This document shows positions 35,646 through 44,653 of a stretch of 64,000 bases of DNA, piece after piece (within the stretch, counting starts at the first letter, position 1; the number at the start of each line of letters is the position of its first letter). Under the pieces are notes generated by a model, which did not search any database, was not told where the DNA came from, and worked only from the letters and a program-made list of their open reading frames with translations. The position numbers were made by a program, and so were the translations under genes. The stretch is from Salinisphaera sp052044135 (GTDB taxonomy: Bacteria; Pseudomonadota; Gammaproteobacteria; Nevskiales; Salinisphaeraceae): assembly GCF_052044135.1 (NCBI RefSeq), contig NZ_JBQDYF010000005.1, forward strand, positions 62,001-126,000, in the 5' to 3' direction.

Positions 35646-35918
35646 CCAGGGCCTGTTGCCGTTTCACGCGGCACCGCGCCGGCGGCCATTTTTGCGCAAG
35701 ACAAGGCGCAACGAGCGTAGTGTAGCCTCGCTACATGAGCGAGTTGCAACGCCGGATTGCGCAAAAATGGCCGCCGGCCCTTCGGGTTGTGGCCCCAAAT
35801 CGCGCCATCCGGCGTTGCAGGGCTTGACCGCAGAATGACTGCGGCCGGCGCCCTGCGCCTTGGCTGACACGATTTGGAGCCGCAACGCGGCGTCGCGTGA
35901 AACGGCAACAGGCCCTAA
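35646..35918 (+). mobile_element. MITE-like element, copy 2 (full length)
   Basis: Ends are GGCCTGTTGCCGTTTCACGC and its inverse. Flanks are CCAG and CTAA, so no target duplication remains. Inside is a perfect 21-bp inverted pair (35679-35699 with 35757-35777, starting CCGGCGGCCATTTTTGCG), and between its arms a small GTAG-CCTCG-CTAC hairpin. It aligns end to end with copy 1. The right-hand CTA forms the stop codon of the neighbouring DedA-type gene. It lies upstream of the ftsY start. Confidence 0.85.
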
Positions 35919-37966
35919 CGCGGCGCTACTGTAGCATCGCCCCCGGGTGCTGCGGCCCACATCAGGACCAGCGGATCGTGGGCATGGGTCACCTGTCGGT
36001 AGCCGACTCCGTGTGCGGCGAGATTGGCGCTCATGAACGCGGCCGCCGCGGCGTAATCGGTTTCATCAAGGGCCGTGGTCAGCATCTGCAGTTCGTGGCC
36101 GACGCGCTGGCCATCGATCATGCCGACCCAGATCGGCGCGCCGTCGACGGCGGTGACGCGTGTGGTCGACCAGAGCCGCAGAACCCAGCGCCGGCGGGGG
36201 TGGCCCGCCACGGGATGGGTCACTACCAGCATCGGCCGGCGGCCGTCGTGTACCCGCGGCAGTACCGGCAGCGTATCGATCGGCGTGTCCGGGGCCAGGC
36301 TGCGGAGCGCGGTGCCGGCGCCGATTCGGGCCGACGGGCGCCAGCCGGCATGCGCCAGCGCGTCGCGCAACGCGCCGATATCGCCGGCGGCCTGGAGATT
36401 CAACGGCGCGCCGCCCCGCCCGCGGAGGGTCTGGATATGGGCGGGCAGGCAGCGATAGCCGCCCTCGGCCCAGTTGTCGACGTGCCGGGCCGGGCCGCTC
36501 AACGGCGGGCCGACACGGCCGGGCAGGTCGTGCAGGGCGCCACCGGGCAGCAGTACCAGCAGCCCGGCGAACACGACACAGCTGACCAGTGCCATGAGTA
36601 CCGGCCGCCCGCGGACCGGGCGCGGCCGCTGGCGCCGGAAGCCGATCATCAGCAGATTGAGCCACACGAACGCCACGCCCAGCCCGATCAGGCTGTCGCT
36701 GGCCCAGTCCAGGCCCAGATACAGCCGGGCCAGCGCGATCAGCACGATGCCGGCGACCGTGGCCGAGTCGTAATACGGCCGCAGTTCGATCGGCTGGCGC
36801 GTGCGCACGATCATGCCGGCCAGCCCGTAGACGGTGGCACAGAGCACCAGATCCTGGCCGCCGCCGGCGAGGTACAGCGGGTCCCCCGCGGCCCGCTGGA
36901 AGAATACGGCGGGCGGCGGAATCGCGAGTAGCCAGCGCAGCAACAGCGTGGCGGTCGCGGAAAATGCGATCGCCACGATCCAGTGGGCCGCGGCCCGCCA
37001 GTTGCCCATCACCGACAGCGTGATCGCGATCAGGGTCGCGAACGGCAGATAGATCAGCGGTGAGCCCAACTCGGCGACCCAACGCGCGAACGCATCGGTC
37101 GGTGTGTTGTGCAGGCTGCCGATCAGATAGAACGCCAGCGCATCGAACGTCGTCGGATAGCGCGGACCCGCCCAGCCCCAGAGCGCCAGGTAGACCACGG
37201 CGATCGCGCCCATCAGCAGGGCCGCCGCCACGGCCAGTGCGGGGATTTCGGGCTGGCGCGGATCGGCCAGCGCGGGGCCGAGCAGGCCCAGTCGGCGATG
37301 CCGGCGGCTCCAGTTCATCAAGCGCTCGGCATAACGCCGGCCGGCGCTGCGCCCGGCCACCACCGCGAGGCGCGCCAGGCTGGTCGCCACCCAAACGATC
37401 GCCGAGGCGCCGAGCAGCAGAATCGCCAGCCGGGTCGCGACCTGGGCGGCCAGGTCGAGCGAAGCGCCGAACACCACGCCCGGGCCGATATAGATCGGCG
37501 CCCAAAGCGCGGTAGCGATCACTTCCATGATCGCGAATCGGGTCACCGACAGGCCCGCCGCGCCCGCCACCGTCGGCATGACCGGGCGCAGGGCGCCGAT
37601 GAGCCGGCCGAGCACGATGCCCTTGCCGCCGTGCCGGGCGAAGAATGCCTCGCCGCGGGCGACGCCGCCGGGGATGCGCGCCAGGCCGGGCAGGTCGTGC
37701 AGCCGGCCGCGATAACGCCGGCCCAGCGCATAGCTCGCACTGTCGCCGGCCAGTGTGCCGGCGATGGCGGCGGCGAAGGTGGCCGTGGCCGACAGGGCCT
37801 GACTGCCGATCAGTGCCCCGAAGGCGAACATGAAGATGGCGCCGGGGATCAGGAGACCGAACAGGAACAGCGACTCGGCGACGGCCACGGCGAATACCAC
37901 CGCGACAGCCAGCGTCGGATGGGCCGAGACCCAGGCCAGGATCGCGGTGATGAGGGCATGGGCCAC
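35915..37966 (-). CDS. DedA / PAP2-like / LssY C-terminal fusion membrane protein
   Basis: 683 residues. Residues 1-200 are a DedA (VTT) domain with LFLFGLLIPGAIFMFAFGAL near 33-52 and GRLIGALRPVMPTVAGAAG near 119-137; DedA proteins act in lipid scrambling and envelope homeostasis. Residues about 250-450 are a multi-helix PAP2-like domain, but the PSGH motif is replaced (AGGGQD) and the usual GxHWxSD reads GLDWASD, so both catalytic histidines are absent. Residues about 490-683 match the LssY C-terminal region. The stop codon TAG comes from the end of the adjacent MITE-like element. It is probably not an active phosphatase. Confidence 0.85.
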   Translation of the reverse strand: MAHALITAILAWVSAHPTLAVAVVFAVAVAESLFLFGLLIPGAIFMFAFGALIGSQALSATATFAAAIAGTLAGDSASYALGRRYRGRLHDLPGLARIPGGVARGEAFFARHGGKGIVLGRLIGALRPVMPTVAGAAGLSVTRFAIMEVIATALWAPIYIGPGVVFGASLDLAAQVATRLAILLLGASAIVWVATSLARLAVVAGRSAGRRYAERLMNWSRRHRRLGLLGPALADPRQPEIPALAVAAALLMGAIAVVYLALWGWAGPRYPTTFDALAFYLIGSLHNTPTDAFARWVAELGSPLIYLPFATLIAITLSVMGNWRAAAHWIVAIAFSATATLLLRWLLAIPPPAVFFQRAAGDPLYLAGGGQDLVLCATVYGLAGMIVRTRQPIELRPYYDSATVAGIVLIALARLYLGLDWASDSLIGLGVAFVWLNLLMIGFRRQRPRPVRGRPVLMALVSCVVFAGLLVLLPGGALHDLPGRVGPPLSGPARHVDNWAEGGYRCLPAHIQTLRGRGGAPLNLQAAGDIGALRDALAHAGWRPSARIGAGTALRSLAPDTPIDTLPVLPRVHDGRRPMLVVTHPVAGHPRRRWVLRLWSTTRVTAVDGAPIWVGMIDGQRVGHELQMLTTALDETDYAAAAAFMSANLAAHGVGYRQVTHAHDPLVLMWAAAPGGDATVAPR

Positions 37967-37984
37967 GCGGGCGGGACCGCGGGC

Positions 37985-39301
37985 CTAGCCGGCGGCCGCG
38001 GCGGCGAACGCCTTGTCCGCGGCGGCCAGTGTCGCCGCGAGCGCCTCGTCATCATGGGCGCGCGAGACAAACGCGGCTTCGAAGGCCGCCGGTGCCAGAT
38101 AGACGCCGTTATCGAGCATGCCGTGGAAGAAACGCGTGAAAGCGTCGAGATCACAGGCGGCGACTTCGTCGAAACGCGTGACCCGTTCGGCCGCGGTGAA
38201 GAACATGCCGAACATGGCGCCCGCGGCCTGGGTCATGAACGGCACGCCGTGCTGTTTCGCGCGTGCTTCCAGGCCCGCACGCAGCGCCGCCACCCTGGGC
38301 TCGATGGCGGCATGCACCGAACCGTCGCGAATCTGCGAGAGCGTGGCGATACCGGCGGCCATGCCCAGTGGATGGCCGCTCAATGTGCCGGCCTGGTATA
38401 CCGGGCCGCTCGGCGCCAGCGTTTCCATCACCGCGGCCGGCCCGCCGACCGCGCCCACCGGCATGCCGCCGCCCACGATCTTGCCGAGCGCGGTGACGTC
38501 CGGGGTGACGCCGTAATAAGCCTGCGCACAGCCCGGATGAACACGAAAACCGGTCATCACTTCGTCGAAGATCAGCAGTGCGCCGTGCGCATCGCAGAGA
38601 TGGCGCAGGCCTGCCAGAAACCCGTCGACCGGCGGCACGCAGTTCATGTTGCCGGCCACGGGTTCGACCATGATCGCGGCGATCTCGCTGCCGTGTTCGG
38701 CGAACGCCGTCTGGACCGATGCCAGGTCGTTGTAGGTGGCCACGAGCGTGTCCTCGACCACCGAGGCCGGCACCCCCGGCGAGCCCGGGATGCCCAGCGT
38801 CAGCGGCCCGGAGCCGGCGTTGACCAGCAGGGCATCGACATGGCCATGATAGTTGCCGGCGAACTTGAGGATCTTGTTGCGTCCGGTATACCCGCGGGCC
38901 AGGCGGATGGCGGTCATCGCCGCCTCGGTGCCCGAATTGACCATGCGCACCGACTCGATCGAGGCCACCATCTCGCTGATCAGCTCGGCCAGTTCGACCT
39001 CGAGCCCGGTCGGCGCGCCGAAGGACAGGCCCTTCGCGGCCTGCTTCTGCACGGCCTCGACCACGGCCGGGTCGGCGTGGCCGAGAATCATCGGACCGAA
39101 CGAGCCGACGTAGTCGACATAATCGTTGCCGTCGACATCGGTGATCCAGGCGCCCTTCGCGCGATCGATGAACACCGGCGCGCCGCCGCCAACGCCGTTG
39201 AAGGCGCGGGCCGGCGAATTGACACCGCCGGGCGTGACACGTCGGGCGCGATCGAACAGTTCGACCGAACGGGGGCCGGGGCGGGCGTGCTGAGAGCTCA
39301 T
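37985..39301 (-). CDS. hemL: Glutamate-1-semialdehyde 2,1-aminomutase
   Basis: PLP enzyme making 5-aminolevulinate for tetrapyrrole synthesis by the C5 pathway. 438 residues. PGGVNSPARAFNGVGG near 23-38, MVNSGTEAAMTAIRLARGYT near 119-138, LIFDEVMTGFRV near 241-252 and the PLP lysine in LGKIVGGGMPVGA near 270 are diagnostic. ATG 39301 has TTTGGAG six bases upstream; an in-frame TTG at 39313 overlaps that site and is rejected. It is followed by the DedA fusion on the same strand. Confidence 0.96.
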   Translation of the reverse strand: MSSQHARPGPRSVELFDRARRVTPGGVNSPARAFNGVGGGAPVFIDRAKGAWITDVDGNDYVDYVGSFGPMILGHADPAVVEAVQKQAAKGLSFGAPTGLEVELAELISEMVASIESVRMVNSGTEAAMTAIRLARGYTGRNKILKFAGNYHGHVDALLVNAGSGPLTLGIPGSPGVPASVVEDTLVATYNDLASVQTAFAEHGSEIAAIMVEPVAGNMNCVPPVDGFLAGLRHLCDAHGALLIFDEVMTGFRVHPGCAQAYYGVTPDVTALGKIVGGGMPVGAVGGPAAVMETLAPSGPVYQAGTLSGHPLGMAAGIATLSQIRDGSVHAAIEPRVAALRAGLEARAKQHGVPFMTQAAGAMFGMFFTAAERVTRFDEVAACDLDAFTRFFHGMLDNGVYLAPAAFEAAFVSRAHDDEALAATLAAADKAFAAAAAG

Positions 39302-39334
39302 CGAATACTCCAAATAACGGAACCTGCGAACATT

Positions 39335-39353
39335 CTAGAACCTGTTGCGGTTT
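39335..39353 (+). mobile_element. Possible solo end of the MITE-like family
   Basis: CTAGAACCTGTTGCGGTTT matches 16 of 19 positions of the family end CTAGGGCCTGTTGCCGTTT, including the leading CTAG. It lies in the hemL-thiE gap. No body or opposite end was found nearby, so it may be a relic or chance. Confidence 0.4.
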
Positions 39354-39410
39354 GCGCCGAGACCGGGGCGCCAGGACCGCGCGGCGCGGGCGGGCAATGC
39401 ACGCCCGGGG

Positions 39411-40040
39411 TCAGCGATCGGGCGGCTGCGGCGCGAACAGATGCGCCAGTTCGGCGGCCGCGGCGCCCGGATCGGCGGCCGCGAACAGGCCGGCGGACAC
39501 GGCGATCAGGTCGGCGCCGGCCGCGATCAGGGCGGGCGCATTGCCGGCGTGAATCCCGCCGATGGCGACCACCGGCACGCCAAGTTCGCGGGCAGCGGTC
39601 AGCACGCGCGTTTCGGCCGGTGGCGCATCCGGTTTGGTGGTGGAGGCAAAAAAACGGCCGAAGCTGACATAGCTGGCGCCGGCGGCAATGCCCGCCCGGG
39701 CCCGCGCGATTCGATCCTGGCAGCTGATGCCGACGATCGCCCGTGGGCCGAGCGCGGCCCGTGCCTGACTGACGCTGCCGTCGGCCTGGCCCAGGTGGAC
39801 ACCGTCCGCGCCGGTCTCCACGGCCAGCCGCCAGTCGTCGTTGATGATCAGTTTCGCCCCGTGGGCACGGGTCAGAGCGGCCAGTTCGGCCATCAGCCCA
39901 CGATCCGGCGCCTCCGGGCGCTTGTCACGATACTGCAGCCAGATCGCGCCCGCCGCGAGTACCGCATCCACGGCCGCGAGCCGATCGCCGTCGAGCCCGG
40001 CACGATTGTAAATGGCATACAGGCCGCGGGTGGCGCTCAT
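39411..40040 (-). CDS. thiE: Thiamine phosphate synthase
   Basis: Couples HMP pyrophosphate with thiazole phosphate to give thiamine phosphate. 209 residues, a TIM-barrel. WLQYRDKR near 34-41, INDDWRLAVETGADGVHLGQ near 66-85, GISCQDR near 103-109, YVSFGRFFAST near 124-134 and VAIGGIHAGNAPAL near 156-169 match the family. The start overlaps the thiD stop by four bases (ATGA), so translation is coupled. Confidence 0.95.
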   Translation of the reverse strand: MSATRGLYAIYNRAGLDGDRLAAVDAVLAAGAIWLQYRDKRPEAPDRGLMAELAALTRAHGAKLIINDDWRLAVETGADGVHLGQADGSVSQARAALGPRAIVGISCQDRIARARAGIAAGASYVSFGRFFASTTKPDAPPAETRVLTAARELGVPVVAIGGIHAGNAPALIAAGADLIAVSAGLFAAADPGAAAAELAHLFAPQPPDR

Positions 40041-40819
40041 CGGTCGCCTCCCGGCCAGCGCCCCGGAATCGACTGGCCGGAGCCGGCGCTGAAGCTGCGC
40101 GCCAGGGCGCGCCCGGTGTAGGCCTGGGCATTGGCCACGGCGTCGCCGAGCGATTCTCCCAGCGCCAGCCGCGCCGCCAGGCTGGCCGCGAGCGTACAGC
40201 CGGAGCCATGGAAGCGGCCGGCCAGGCGCGGCCAGGTATAGCGCTCGATCTCCCCGTCGGGCGTGTACAGGCGGTTGACGACTTCGGCCTCGTCGCCGTC
40301 ATCGCCGCCGGTGATCAGCGCATGACAGCCGGCCGCCACCAGCATCGCGCCGCAGCGGTCGATATCGGTTTCGCCCGCGCACAGGCGGCGTGCCTCATCG
40401 GTGTTCGGCGTGATGACGGTCGCCTGAGCAAACAACGCATCGCGCATGGCCCGACCCACCGGGTCACCGGCGAGTTCGCCGCCGCCGGCCGCGACCAGCA
40501 CCGGGTCGACCACCAGCGGCACGCCAGGCAGGCGGGCTGCCAGCTCGGCGACGATCCGAACCTGGCCGGCCGTGACCAGCACGCCGGTCTTGATTGCGGC
40601 GAACGGCATGTCGTCCAGCAGCGTATCGATACAGGCGGCGAAGAAATCCTCGGCCACCGGCGCGACGCCGTAGACATTGCGCGTGTCCTGGCGGGTGAGC
40701 GCCGTGATCACGGCGGCGCCGTGCGCGCCCTGCGCGGCCACCGCTTCGATGTCGGCGTGCAGGCCGGCGCCGCCGCTCGGGTCATGGCCGGAGAGAATGA
40801 GAACGTTGGGACGAGTCAT
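40037..40819 (-). CDS. thiD: Hydroxymethylpyrimidine/phosphomethylpyrimidine kinase
   Basis: Phosphorylates HMP and HMP-P for thiamine synthesis. 260 residues, ribokinase fold. SGHDPSGGAGLHADIEA near 10-26, KTGVL near 77-81, VVDPVLVAAGG near 102-112, TPNTDEARRL near 137-146 and the catalytic anion-hole region RFHGSGCTLAASLA near 203-216 are present. First gene of a thiD-thiE pair; hemL follows after about 110 bp, a common association. The long gap upstream should hold the promoter. Confidence 0.96.
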   Translation of the reverse strand: MTRPNVLILSGHDPSGGAGLHADIEAVAAQGAHGAAVITALTRQDTRNVYGVAPVAEDFFAACIDTLLDDMPFAAIKTGVLVTAGQVRIVAELAARLPGVPLVVDPVLVAAGGGELAGDPVGRAMRDALFAQATVITPNTDEARRLCAGETDIDRCGAMLVAAGCHALITGGDDGDEAEVVNRLYTPDGEIERYTWPRLAGRFHGSGCTLAASLAARLALGESLGDAVANAQAYTGRALARSFSAGSGQSIPGRWPGGDR

Positions 40820-41457
40820 GGGCGCAGTGTAGAGCCTTGCGTTGGGTCGCCGGTATTCTGCCGGATGTCGGAACGCCTGTGCGCGCCCGCTGCGGCGGGC
40901 GCGGGGGCACGCCCGAAGAACGGCCGGTAACGGCCGAGCGCGGTCGCGCTGAATGCAACGAAAAAACCGCGCTAAGGCCGGATGTCTGCGCGGAATTCCG
41001 GCGCTAAACGGCGTGGGCGCCGCGTCGCGCTGCTGGACGGCGCGACGGGTCGTTTGTTATGCACAATCCTCGAGCGCCTATTCGACGTCGGTCGTATATT
41101 TTTTTCGGCCGGTCCGCCAGACGGCCCGATCCCCGTAAGCCACTGTTTTGCCATGCGTGTGTCGCACTGGTTACAAAATCGCCGCTTTGTCTGATTCACC
41201 GCATTGACGCCCTCGCAGCCGGTGACGCCCGGGTATTTCCACAGAGTTATCCACAGGTTTTGTGAATGCATACGCTTTCGCGTTCCGACTCAAGCGTTTA
41301 GCCCGTCAACGGGAGACTCGGCCAGGCATGGATCGCCATTCGGAGTCGCTGTCAAGCCGTTGTTCATCGTCCAAAGGTCTGATAGTGCAGCCGAATCCGC
41401 GGCGAGGCGCGGCAAGTCGTTACCGCGCATCGGTTTTGTGCCGGTGCCACTTTGGGG
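40820..41457. other. 638-bp gap without a recognisable gene
   Basis: Between thiD (leftward) and the end of the phosphodiesterase gene. No frame on either strand has a recognisable product; a rubredoxin gene, frequent beside thiD, is not seen. Notable content is a perfect DnaA box at 41247-41255 and a small CCCGT-CA-ACGGG hairpin near 41305. Promoters for thiDE must lie here but none is obvious. Confidence 0.6.
41247..41255 (+). promoter_or_regulatory. Consensus DnaA box
   Basis: TTATCCACA, a perfect match to the strong R-type DnaA box, with a related TTTCCACAG eleven bases upstream. It is isolated; there is no AT-rich unwinding region or dnaA/dnaN neighbour, so this is not oriC. It could be a regulatory or titration site. 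Confidence 0.5.
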
Positions 41458-42219
41458 TTAGGTGCGAGTGGCAGGCACGCGGTGCACCGTGGTGGTGATT
41501 TCGCCGTCCGCGCCGAGCCGCAGGCAGCGATAGCCCGGGGGGCGCGCGCTGTCTTCGGCGAAGGTGGGGCTGCCGGGACGGAACTGGCGCATGGTCGAGG
41601 GCGTGGTCCAGACCGGATAGCCGTCGAGCCGGTATTCGCCGGCTTGATGGACATGACCGCAAACAACGCCGCGCACCCGGGGATGCCGGGCCAGGGTGGC
41701 ACGCAAGGCATCGCGGTCGACCAGCCCGATGGCGTCGATCCAGGCACTGCCGACATCAAGCGGCGGGTGATGGACACAGATCAGCGCGGGTGCCGGGTCC
41801 GCCTGGAGCGTGCGATCCAGGCCCGCCAGGGCCCGTGGGCCGATCCGGCCGGCGTCGCTGCCCGGTACGTGGCTGTCGAGGCCGATCAGGCGCCAGCCGC
41901 CGACCCCGATCACGTCATGCACCGCGGCGCAGGTCAGCTGCTCGGCCATGGCTGCCGGATCGTCATGATTGCCGGCCACGGCCAACACCGGCCGGGCAAG
42001 CGTGTGCAGCCGTCTGTCCAGCCAGCGATAGCCCGTCGTGCTTTCGTCGTCGACCAGGTCGCCACCCAACACCACCGCGTCGGCCTCGGGATGGGTGGCG
42101 AGCGCCTCGGCCAGCACGCGATCGAAGGTCGCCGATACATCCCAGCCGTGCAATCGCGAACCCGGTTCGGCCAGGAGATGCAAATCGGTGATGTGAAGCA
42201 AGCAGGTCGCGCTAGCCAT
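41458..42219 (-). CDS. Metallophosphoesterase, CpdA/Icc-like cAMP phosphodiesterase
   Basis: 253 residues with the full calcineurin-type metal set: TDLHLLAEPG near 11-20, GGDLVDDE near 51-58, GNHDD near 82-86, HHPP near 147-150 and GHVHQAGEY near 185-193. This fits class III 3',5'-cyclic nucleotide phosphodiesterases such as CpdA/Icc; substrate is inferred from family. ATG 42219 follows CCGGAGAACC. Longer in-frame starts lie in the oppositely oriented methyltransferase gene and are rejected. Confidence 0.88.
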   Translation of the reverse strand: MASATCLLHITDLHLLAEPGSRLHGWDVSATFDRVLAEALATHPEADAVVLGGDLVDDESTTGYRWLDRRLHTLARPVLAVAGNHDDPAAMAEQLTCAAVHDVIGVGGWRLIGLDSHVPGSDAGRIGPRALAGLDRTLQADPAPALICVHHPPLDVGSAWIDAIGLVDRDALRATLARHPRVRGVVCGHVHQAGEYRLDGYPVWTTPSTMRQFRPGSPTFAEDSARPPGYRCLRLGADGEITTTVHRVPATRT

Positions 42220-42260
42220 GACGGTTCTCCGGCAATCGGGCTTTGCCGTATCCTGACAGC

Positions 42261-42929
42261 ATGAACCACGAAGCAGAACCGGCGGCGGTGGATGCGCACC
42301 TGCTCGCCTATGTCGAGGATATCGGCGCACGCGAACCGGCGCATCTGGCGGCCAATCGCCGTGTGACCGAGGCCGCGGGCGCGGCACAACTGCAGGTCAG
42401 CCCGCGCCAGGGCCAGCTCATGGCGCTGCTGGTGGTGCTGGCCGAGGCCCGGCGCGGCATCGAACTCGGCGTCTATGCCGGTTATTCGACACTGTGGCTG
42501 GCCGAGGCGATCGGCCCGGGCGGGCGCATCCTCGCCTGCGACCACGATACCGACATCACCGCGCGGGCGCGCGCCGACTGGGCGGCGGCCGGCGTGGCCG
42601 AACGCATTGAGCTGCGTATCGGCGATGCCCTGGCGACGCTCGACGCCGAGGTCGCGGCCGGTATGCTCGGAGCCTACGACTTCGCCTTCATCGATGCCGA
42701 CAAATCGCGCTACATCGACTACTACGAGCGCTGTCTGGCGCTGTTGCGCCCGGGCGGCCTGATCATGGCCGACAATACGCTGTGGTACACGCGCGTAGCC
42801 GATCCGGGCTGCGACGACCGCGAAACCGAAGCGATCCGCGCGTTCAACCGGCATCTGGCGGATGACGAGCGCATCGACCTGTCCGTGCTCGTGCTGGGCG
42901 ATGGCCTGACGCTGGCGCGCAAGCGATGA
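42261..42929 (+). CDS. Class I SAM-dependent O-methyltransferase
   Basis: 222 residues of the catechol O-methyltransferase-like (Methyltransf_3) family. The SAM loop GIELGVYAGYSTLWLAEA is near 69-86, and the metal/substrate motif DFAFIDADKSRYIDYYE near 137-153. Typical members are small cytosolic methyltransferases; the substrate cannot be told. It overlaps the next gene by four bases (ATGA) and is divergent from the phosphodiesterase gene. Confidence 0.9.
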   Translation: MNHEAEPAAVDAHLLAYVEDIGAREPAHLAANRRVTEAAGAAQLQVSPRQGQLMALLVVLAEARRGIELGVYAGYSTLWLAEAIGPGGRILACDHDTDITARARADWAAAGVAERIELRIGDALATLDAEVAAGMLGAYDFAFIDADKSRYIDYYERCLALLRPGGLIMADNTLWYTRVADPGCDDRETEAIRAFNRHLADDERIDLSVLVLGDGLTLARKR

Positions 42930-43537
42930 GCGGCATTGGCGACCTGTCGGCGGCCGAGCGCAACAAGCGGCCGATCTTCGACGCGCTGGCCGAATGGCTG
43001 GCCGGCGCCCGGACCGTGCTGGAAATCGGAGGCGGCGACGGCACGCACGCGCGTTATGCGCGCCAGCGTCTGCCGCATATCCGGTGGCAGACCAGCGAAG
43101 CGCCGGCGCATCTGCGGCGTCTGACCGCGGCGCTGGTGGATGCGCATGACGACGAGCGGCTGCCGCCGCCGCTGGCGCTGGATGTGCGCGCGGCCTGGCC
43201 CTCGGCGCAATACGACGCAATCTACGCGGCGAACGTTGCCCACATCATGAGCGAGGAGGCCGTGGCGGCCCTGTTCGCCGGGGCGGCCCGTCGACTCATG
43301 GCCGGCGGCCTGTTGTGTCTGTACGGGCCGTTCTTCGATGCCGAGGAGGCTCCCGGCGAAGGCAATCTGGCCTTTGACCGGGCGCTGCGCGCTCGCGATG
43401 CCAGCATGGGGATTCGGCGCCGCGAAGCCCTGGATGCCCTGGCCGCAGATCACGGGCTGCGCCGGATCGCCCGATTGAAAATGCCCAGCGACAATCGCCT
43501 GTTGATCTGGCGCAAAGACGGCGCCAACGCCGGTTGA
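42926..43537 (+). CDS. DUF938 family SAM-dependent methyltransferase
   Basis: 203 residues. The N-terminal AERNKRPIFDALAEWLAG and glycine loop VLEIGGGDGTHARYARQRLP (31-50) are hallmarks of DUF938 proteins, which have a methyltransferase fold without a known substrate. Further landmarks are YAANVAHIMSEEAV near 98-111 and YGPFFD near 137-142. Translationally coupled to the preceding methyltransferase, so the two may act together. Confidence 0.88.
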   Translation: MSGIGDLSAAERNKRPIFDALAEWLAGARTVLEIGGGDGTHARYARQRLPHIRWQTSEAPAHLRRLTAALVDAHDDERLPPPLALDVRAAWPSAQYDAIYAANVAHIMSEEAVAALFAGAARRLMAGGLLCLYGPFFDAEEAPGEGNLAFDRALRARDASMGIRRREALDALAADHGLRRIARLKMPSDNRLLIWRKDGANAG

Positions 43538-43601
43538 GCGGCGTTCCCGGCGCGGCGCGCGGGTACAACTGAACCGCCGCGTGCCGGGCCTGCTGACCGG
43601 G

Positions 43602-44555
43602 CTAATTCACCCGCCCGGAATCGTCACCGGCACGAAACGCCGTGATGTTGGCGGCCACGCCGTCGATCGCGCGCTGGCGCGCCGCGCGGCTGGCCCAGGC
43701 CGTATGCGGGGTGATGATCAGATTCGCGGGCTTGTGCTCGAGCAGCGGGTGGCCGTCGCGCGGCGGCTCGTTGTCCAGCACGTCGACCGCCGCACCGGCG
43801 ATCACGCCGTTGTCGAGGGCATCGATCAGGGCGCGCGAATCGATCACGCCGCCGCGGGCCGTGTTGATGACCACGGCGGTGGGCTTCATCCGGGCCAGGG
43901 CGGCGGCATCGATCAGGCCCCGGGTACGCTCGGTCAGTGGGCAGTGCAGGGTGAGGTAGTCGCTGGCAGCCAGCACATCCTCGAACGCCAGCCGATGCGC
44001 GCGCACCCGAGCCGCGCCCGGACGTTCCGCGATCAGCACCCGCATGCCGAACGCCTCGGCCAGCCGCGCCACTGCGGCGCCGAGTTCGCCGTGGCCGACG
44101 ACGCCGAGCGTCGCGCCGGCCAGTTCTTCGATCGGGTAATCGTGCATGGCGAAGAACTCGGCGCGCTGCCAGGCGCCGCGAGCCACGGCGGCGTCGTAGT
44201 CGTGCCAGTGGGTCGCGAACGCGAGCATCAGGGCCAGCACGTGCTGCGACACGGCGGCGGTGGCATAGCCGGTGACGTTGATCACCGGAATGCCGCGCTC
44301 GGCCGCGGCCGCCACGTCGATATTGTTGGTGCCGGTGGCGGTCAGGCAGATCAGCTTGAGCGCGGGCGCCGCCTCGATCGCCCGGCGGTCGATCACGACC
44401 TTGTTGGTGACGATCACATCGACATCGCGGATGCGCTCGTCGACCTGTTCTGCCGTGGTAGCGTGGTGCCAGCGCCACGTATCGGCGGCACCTTCGAGTC
44501 GGGACCAGTCCAGGCGGGTACCGACAGAGCCGGCGTCGAGAAAACAGGCGCGCAT
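43602..44555 (-). CDS. D-2-hydroxyacid dehydrogenase (glycerate dehydrogenase-like)
   Basis: 317 residues, NAD-dependent 2-hydroxyacid dehydrogenase family, close to hydroxypyruvate reductase/glycerate dehydrogenase HprA. The Rossmann loop GVVGHGELGAAVARLAEAFG is near 148-167, the substrate arginine in NTARGGVIDSRAL near 229-241, the catalytic glutamate in VDVLDNEPP near 256-264 and the histidine in ITPHTAWAS near 280-288. The ATG at 44555 follows GGGAGA. Divergent from a MarR regulator, which might control it. Confidence 0.9.
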   Translation of the reverse strand: MRACFLDAGSVGTRLDWSRLEGAADTWRWHHATTAEQVDERIRDVDVIVTNKVVIDRRAIEAAPALKLICLTATGTNNIDVAAAAERGIPVINVTGYATAAVSQHVLALMLAFATHWHDYDAAVARGAWQRAEFFAMHDYPIEELAGATLGVVGHGELGAAVARLAEAFGMRVLIAERPGAARVRAHRLAFEDVLAASDYLTLHCPLTERTRGLIDAAALARMKPTAVVINTARGGVIDSRALIDALDNGVIAGAAVDVLDNEPPRDGHPLLEHKPANLIITPHTAWASRAARQRAIDGVAANITAFRAGDDSGRVN

Positions 44556-44653
44556 CTACATCTCCCTGGCTGTGCCGCTGTCGGGGCAGCGGTACGAGAT
44601 TGGAAAAAATCTCACGATAATCTACGACTATAGTTTTTCAATACAGTCGGTCA

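Noticed and set aside
35576..35908. N-terminal extension of ftsY through the repeat element
   Set aside because: The frame is open but runs through the MITE-like element and gives no FtsY-like sequence.
41094..41123. Hairpin with an adjoining T-run resembling a terminator
   Set aside because: The T-run is on the wrong side of the GC stem for either strand; on the minus strand the stem is followed by A.
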